A stretch of DNA of 64,000 nucleotides, from assembly GCF_035195345.1 (NCBI RefSeq), contig NZ_CP136574.1, positions 1,913,871 to 1,977,870 on the forward strand, read 5' to 3'. Below, piece after piece: positions 60,498 through 64,000 of this stretch (within the stretch, counting starts at the first letter, position 1; the number at the start of each line of letters is the position of its first letter). This stretch comes from Flavobacterium sp. (GTDB taxonomy: Bacteria; Bacteroidota; Bacteroidia; Flavobacteriales; Flavobacteriaceae). A program made the translations under genes and the position numbers. The notes under the pieces were generated by a model that saw only the letters and a program-made list of their open reading frames with translations, was not told the origin of the DNA and ran no database searches.

Positions 60498-63400
60498 ATG
60501 AAAAAATTATTACTTTTTTTCATGTCGTTTTTTACTTTTTTTGCCTTTGGACAATTGTCCGAAGAATTTGAAAGTGCGACTTTCCCCCCTACTGGTTGGG
60601 TGGTAACAGATAACGGCATTGGAACTGTTCAATCATGGGGTAGAAATACAATACTTCCTAATCAATGGACTATTGGCGTAGCCTCAGCTATGTCAACACG
60701 TGAAGGGAGTATCCCTGGTCTTGCACAAGATTGGTTGATTACACCGCAAGTTACAGTGCCGGCAAATGGACAAGTGCGATTTTTTGCTCGATCAGTTTCT
60801 GGTGGAGAACAAGGTAGTGTTTATAAAGTATTATTGTCAACTACTGATCAGAATATCGCTTCATTTACAACTACTTTAGCAACGTACACAGAGTTACAAA
60901 TTAACGAAACAGGATTTCAACAATTTTTCGTTTTGTTAGATGCCTATGCCAATCAAAATGTGCATATTGCTTTTGTTCATGAAGTTACAGGGGGGTTAGG
61001 AGATCGTTGGATATTAGATAAGGTTAAAGTTGATAGACAATGTCTACAGCCAGCTAATTTATTAGTTTCAGCTATAGGTGATACTTCTGTTAATTTAAGT
61101 TGGAGCAACCCAACAGGTGCCTCTCAATGGGAAGTTGAATATGGGGCAGTTGGTTTTACTCCTGGAACAGGTGCTGGTACAATTGTTACAGGGATTACTA
61201 CAAATAATTCTTATACCTTAACTGGTCTTACTGCTGCTACATCTTATGATTTTTATGTAAGAGCTATTTGTGGTCAAGACAATATAAGTCCTTTATCTGA
61301 ATCAGGAACTTTTACAACAGGATTGTGTGCAGCCTCTCAACGATGTGATTTTATTTTTAGAATGACAGATTCATGGGGTGATGGATGGAATGGAAATACT
61401 ATGACAATTAGACAGTTTGGTCAAACAATAGCAACTATAGGAGGAACTTTTACTGCAGGTGCAGGCCCTGTAAATGTAACGGTAGCATTATGTAGTAACC
61501 AACCTTTTGAATTGTTTTGGAATACTGGAGGAACTTTTCCTGGAGAAGTTGGTGTTTCTATAGTTGATCCTTTGGGGGTTCAAATTTATAATAAGCCTTT
61601 TAATTCAGGTACTCAAGGTACGGTTTTATATACTGGTCCAGCTTCATGTACACCACCAACTTGTCCAGCCCCTACTAATATTGTTGTAAGTGGTATAACA
61701 ATTGATTCAGGAACTGTTACATGGACAGATAATGCAGGTGCTACACAATGGGAAGTTATTATTCAGCCTGCCGGAACTGGATATCCGCCAATTGGAGCAA
61801 CACCAACTGCAACAGTAGGTACTCCATCATATAGTTTTTCAGGATATCCATCTGCAACTTCTTTTGAAGTATATGTTAGAGCTATATGTAGTCTAACAGA
61901 TTCAAGTATTTGGGCAGGCCCTAAAAATTTTGCAACTTTAATTTCAAATGACGAATGTGCAGCAGCAATAAATGTTCCCGTGAATATTGGAACGGCTTGT
62001 ATTAATTCTGTTACAGGTACTGTTTTAGGAGCAACACCTTCTCCTAATCCTAATGGATGTGCTGGAAATGACGATGATGATGTTTGGTTTCAATTTACGG
62101 CTACGGAAGGAACACATAATATTACGCTTGTAAACGTTGCAGGAAGCACAACAGATTTGTATCATGTTGTATATTCTGGTTCATGTGGGGCGTTAACGCA
62201 ATTGTACTGTAGTGATAATAATAGTAGTATAGCTACAAATTTAACTCCAGGTCAAACCTATTATATTAGAGTATATACTTTTACAGGAACTGCTGGTCAA
62301 AATACTACTTTCACTATGTGTGTTGGTACTCCAGTAGATTGTTCTGACGCATCTGCATTTTGTGGAGAAACTGGTTTAGTTTACACGAATTCAGTAGGTG
62401 TTCCAAGTTATGGTTCAATAGGTTGTTTAAGTACTTCTCCAAATCCATCATGGTATTTCATGCAAGTAAGTCAGACTGGAAATTTAAATTTCCAAATTTC
62501 ACAAACTAATAATGCAACAGGTAATGGCATAGATGTAGATTATATTATTTGGGGACCTTTTACTCCAGCTGAATTTGCTGCATCATGTAATGATTTGCAT
62601 GATTTTCCTGACGGAAATACTACTATACCAAATAATATAGCGTCTTGTAGTTATTCTTTTGTTTCTGTTGAAAATTTCACTATCAATAACGCTCAACTTA
62701 ATGATATTTATATTGTGTTAATTACAAACTTTAGTAATCAACCAGGTACAGTTACATTTACGCAAACAAATTTAAACGGAACTGGAGCTGGTTCTACGAA
62801 TTGTGATATTGTTTGTACTAATAACATAGGTACAAATCAAGTACTTTGTGCTGATTCTTATCAAATAGTTTCTACTAATACAACTGCTGATGCTTATCAA
62901 TGGTTCTTTAATGGTGTTTTAATTCCTGGAGAAACACTAAGCACTTTGACGGTATATCAATCAGGAACATATAAATGTAGAATTACATGTGGAATTAATA
63001 CTATAGATGATGAAATTGTTGTTACACTTAATGATACAATTGTACCAACTTTTTCTACTCCTGGTGCAATCTGTTTAGGTGCTGCAAATATTCCATTGAG
63101 TACTACATCATTAAACGGAGTTACAGGACAATGGGCTTTAGCTGGAAATCCAGTTACGCAAATTAGTACCGCTACTGCAGGAACATTTTTATATGTGTTT
63201 ACTCCTACAGTTGCTACTTTCCCATGTTCACCAACTTTCGAAATGAATGTTGAAATAATAGCGACATGTACTTTTAATTCATTTGCAACAGCAGTATGGG
63301 TTGAAAACTGTACAAACACTGCTACCGATGGAGCTTTCTATAATGTAACGGGTGTAGGTACAGATTTAATAGGTGCTAGTGGAAATATATTCCCAAATAG

Positions 63401-64000
63401 TAATTTAGGAACATATGTTCAAAACTCAGGGAATCTTATCCTTAGAGGTGCTGAATTAAAATCTTTTAAAACACCTACTTCAAATGTTTGTAGTGCGAGA
63501 TTAAATTATAGAATTTATCAAGCAAGTACTGCTCCAGGTCCTTTTACAATTTTAAATTTACCATTTTTTGATAATTGTGTTGCAGGAAATTTTGCATCAG
63601 GAGGAACTTGTAATGCAGGAGATCAGAAATGGCAAGAAGTATTAGGTGATTCAGAATCGCCATTAGATTTAACTTTATTAGCTCCAGGAAATTATGTAGT
63701 TGAATTATATTTTGATTTAACTGGAGATAATAATAGTACTACAGATTGTGATGATACAATTTTAGTCAATAATGGTGGTGTAAATTATATTGCGAATTTT
63801 ACAATTCAAGCATCGCCAATTTTTACGTCTACAAATGAACAATGTGGTAGCTCTAATGCAACAATAACAGTCTCTGGATTTGTTCCTGGAACAACTTATT
63901 CAGTTACATATACTGATAATTCAGTTGTTGTTGGCCCAATAAATTATATTGCTAATTCAAATGGTCAAATCATTTTATCAGGTTTAAATACGGGAACGTA
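60498..64000 (+). CDS. Very large secreted multidomain protein, probable T9SS cargo (partial)
   Basis: This frame runs open from the ATG at 60498 to the window end (over 1,160 residues, no stop). A signal peptide (MKKLLLFFMSFFTFFAFGQ) is followed by a cleaved-adhesin (choice-of-anchor J) domain, about 20-180. A fibronectin type III domain follows (about 185-275), then an insert with DSWGDGWNG (about 281-385), a second Fn3 domain (about 388-481), DDDVWFQFTATEG (about 515), and Ig/PKD-like repeats. The C-terminal sorting domain would lie beyond the window. It is probably an adhesin or gliding-related surface protein. Confidence 0.9.
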   Translation, partial: MKKLLLFFMSFFTFFAFGQLSEEFESATFPPTGWVVTDNGIGTVQSWGRNTILPNQWTIGVASAMSTREGSIPGLAQDWLITPQVTVPANGQVRFFARSVSGGEQGSVYKVLLSTTDQNIASFTTTLATYTELQINETGFQQFFVLLDAYANQNVHIAFVHEVTGGLGDRWILDKVKVDRQCLQPANLLVSAIGDTSVNLSWSNPTGASQWEVEYGAVGFTPGTGAGTIVTGITTNNSYTLTGLTAATSYDFYVRAICGQDNISPLSESGTFTTGLCAASQRCDFIFRMTDSWGDGWNGNTMTIRQFGQTIATIGGTFTAGAGPVNVTVALCSNQPFELFWNTGGTFPGEVGVSIVDPLGVQIYNKPFNSGTQGTVLYTGPASCTPPTCPAPTNIVVSGITIDSGTVTWTDNAGATQWEVIIQPAGTGYPPIGATPTATVGTPSYSFSGYPSATSFEVYVRAICSLTDSSIWAGPKNFATLISNDECAAAINVPVNIGTACINSVTGTVLGATPSPNPNGCAGNDDDDVWFQFTATEGTHNITLVNVAGSTTDLYHVVYSGSCGALTQLYCSDNNSSIATNLTPGQTYYIRVYTFTGTAGQNTTFTMCVGTPVDCSDASAFCGETGLVYTNSVGVPSYGSIGCLSTSPNPSWYFMQVSQTGNLNFQISQTNNATGNGIDVDYIIWGPFTPAEFAASCNDLHDFPDGNTTIPNNIASCSYSFVSVENFTINNAQLNDIYIVLITNFSNQPGTVTFTQTNLNGTGAGSTNCDIVCTNNIGTNQVLCADSYQIVSTNTTADAYQWFFNGVLIPGETLSTLTVYQSGTYKCRITCGINTIDDEIVVTLNDTIVPTFSTPGAICLGAANIPLSTTSLNGVTGQWALAGNPVTQISTATAGTFLYVFTPTVATFPCSPTFEMNVEIIATCTFNSFATAVWVENCTNTATDGAFYNVTGVGTDLIGASGNIFPNSNLGTYVQNSGNLILRGAELKSFKTPTSNVCSARLNYRIYQASTAPGPFTILNLPFFDNCVAGNFASGGTCNAGDQKWQEVLGDSESPLDLTLLAPGNYVVELYFDLTGDNNSTTDCDDTILVNNGGVNYIANFTIQASPIFTSTNEQCGSSNATITVSGFVPGTTYSVTYTDNSVVVGPINYIANSNGQIILSGLNTGT

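Noticed and set aside
62957..63319. 120-codon minus-strand open frame
   Set aside because: It lies opposite the continuous frame of the large surface protein.

Overview
The window is AT-rich chromosomal DNA from a member of the Flavobacteriaceae (phylum Bacteroidota), most likely Flavobacterium or a close relative. The signs are Bacteroidota-type promoters (TTG, 17-23 nt, TAnnTTTG), few Shine-Dalgarno sequences, a menaquinone-type three-gene succinate dehydrogenase, a MurF-alanine racemase fusion, secreted proteins of the type IX secretion system (T9SS), many short lipoproteins, and flavobacterial intergenic repeats. No rRNA, prophage, CRISPR array or recognisable transposase was seen. Genus and species cannot be fixed from the sequence alone.

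Layout. 0-5 kb: a lipoprotein gene, then sdhC-sdhA-sdhB under a clear promoter and ending at a hairpin terminator. 5-9.4 kb: a nitrilase-family amidase, a large Ig-like lipoprotein, ComF. 9.4-12.3 kb: glyS, followed by an array of palindromic repeats interrupted by a YafQ-type toxin-antitoxin pair. 12.3-21 kb: housekeeping genes mostly on the minus strand (thiL, recX, an M20 dipeptidase, ribF, a secreted M43 metalloprotease, pth, rplY, prs) and tRNA-Leu(CAA). 21-27 kb: a membrane AraC-type regulator, an unusual repeat-containing lipoprotein, a LolC/E-like permease with rbfA, mce, a CAU tRNA, ribE. 27-32 kb: pdxA and a conserved run DUF177-rpmF-fabH-accB-accC for ribosome and fatty-acid synthesis. 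32-43 kb: two secreted S9 peptidases, a dicarboxylate/amino-acid symporter, DedA, a TlpA-like thioredoxin, an FAD oxidase, mtgA, an SDR and an AIM24-family protein. 43-47 kb: a probable metal-uptake cluster (Cys/His-rich membrane protein, TonB-dependent receptor, lipoprotein). 47-53 kb: asd, a two-gene STAS-like/GHKL ATPase signalling module, mscL, murF-alr, tdk. 53-60 kb: an acidic repeat-bearing protein, rsmI, an Mrr-type restriction enzyme, OsmC, recJ, an MFS transporter, lpxH. 60.5 kb to the end: a very large secreted multidomain protein that runs off the window.

Most of the window is core metabolism. The accessory or unusual parts are the interrupted repeat array with its toxin-antitoxin insert (11.0-12.3 kb), the STAS-like/GHKL pair (48.1-49.4 kb), the lipoprotein with the duplicated GMNPPHGQ motif (23.3 kb), the palindromic element repeated in frame inside the 331-residue protein (53.5-53.8 kb), and the 20-bp tandem of palindromes before the large surface protein (60.4 kb). 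Several intergenic gaps hold short dispersed phrases that recur within the window. The best candidates for something not yet described are the first two.
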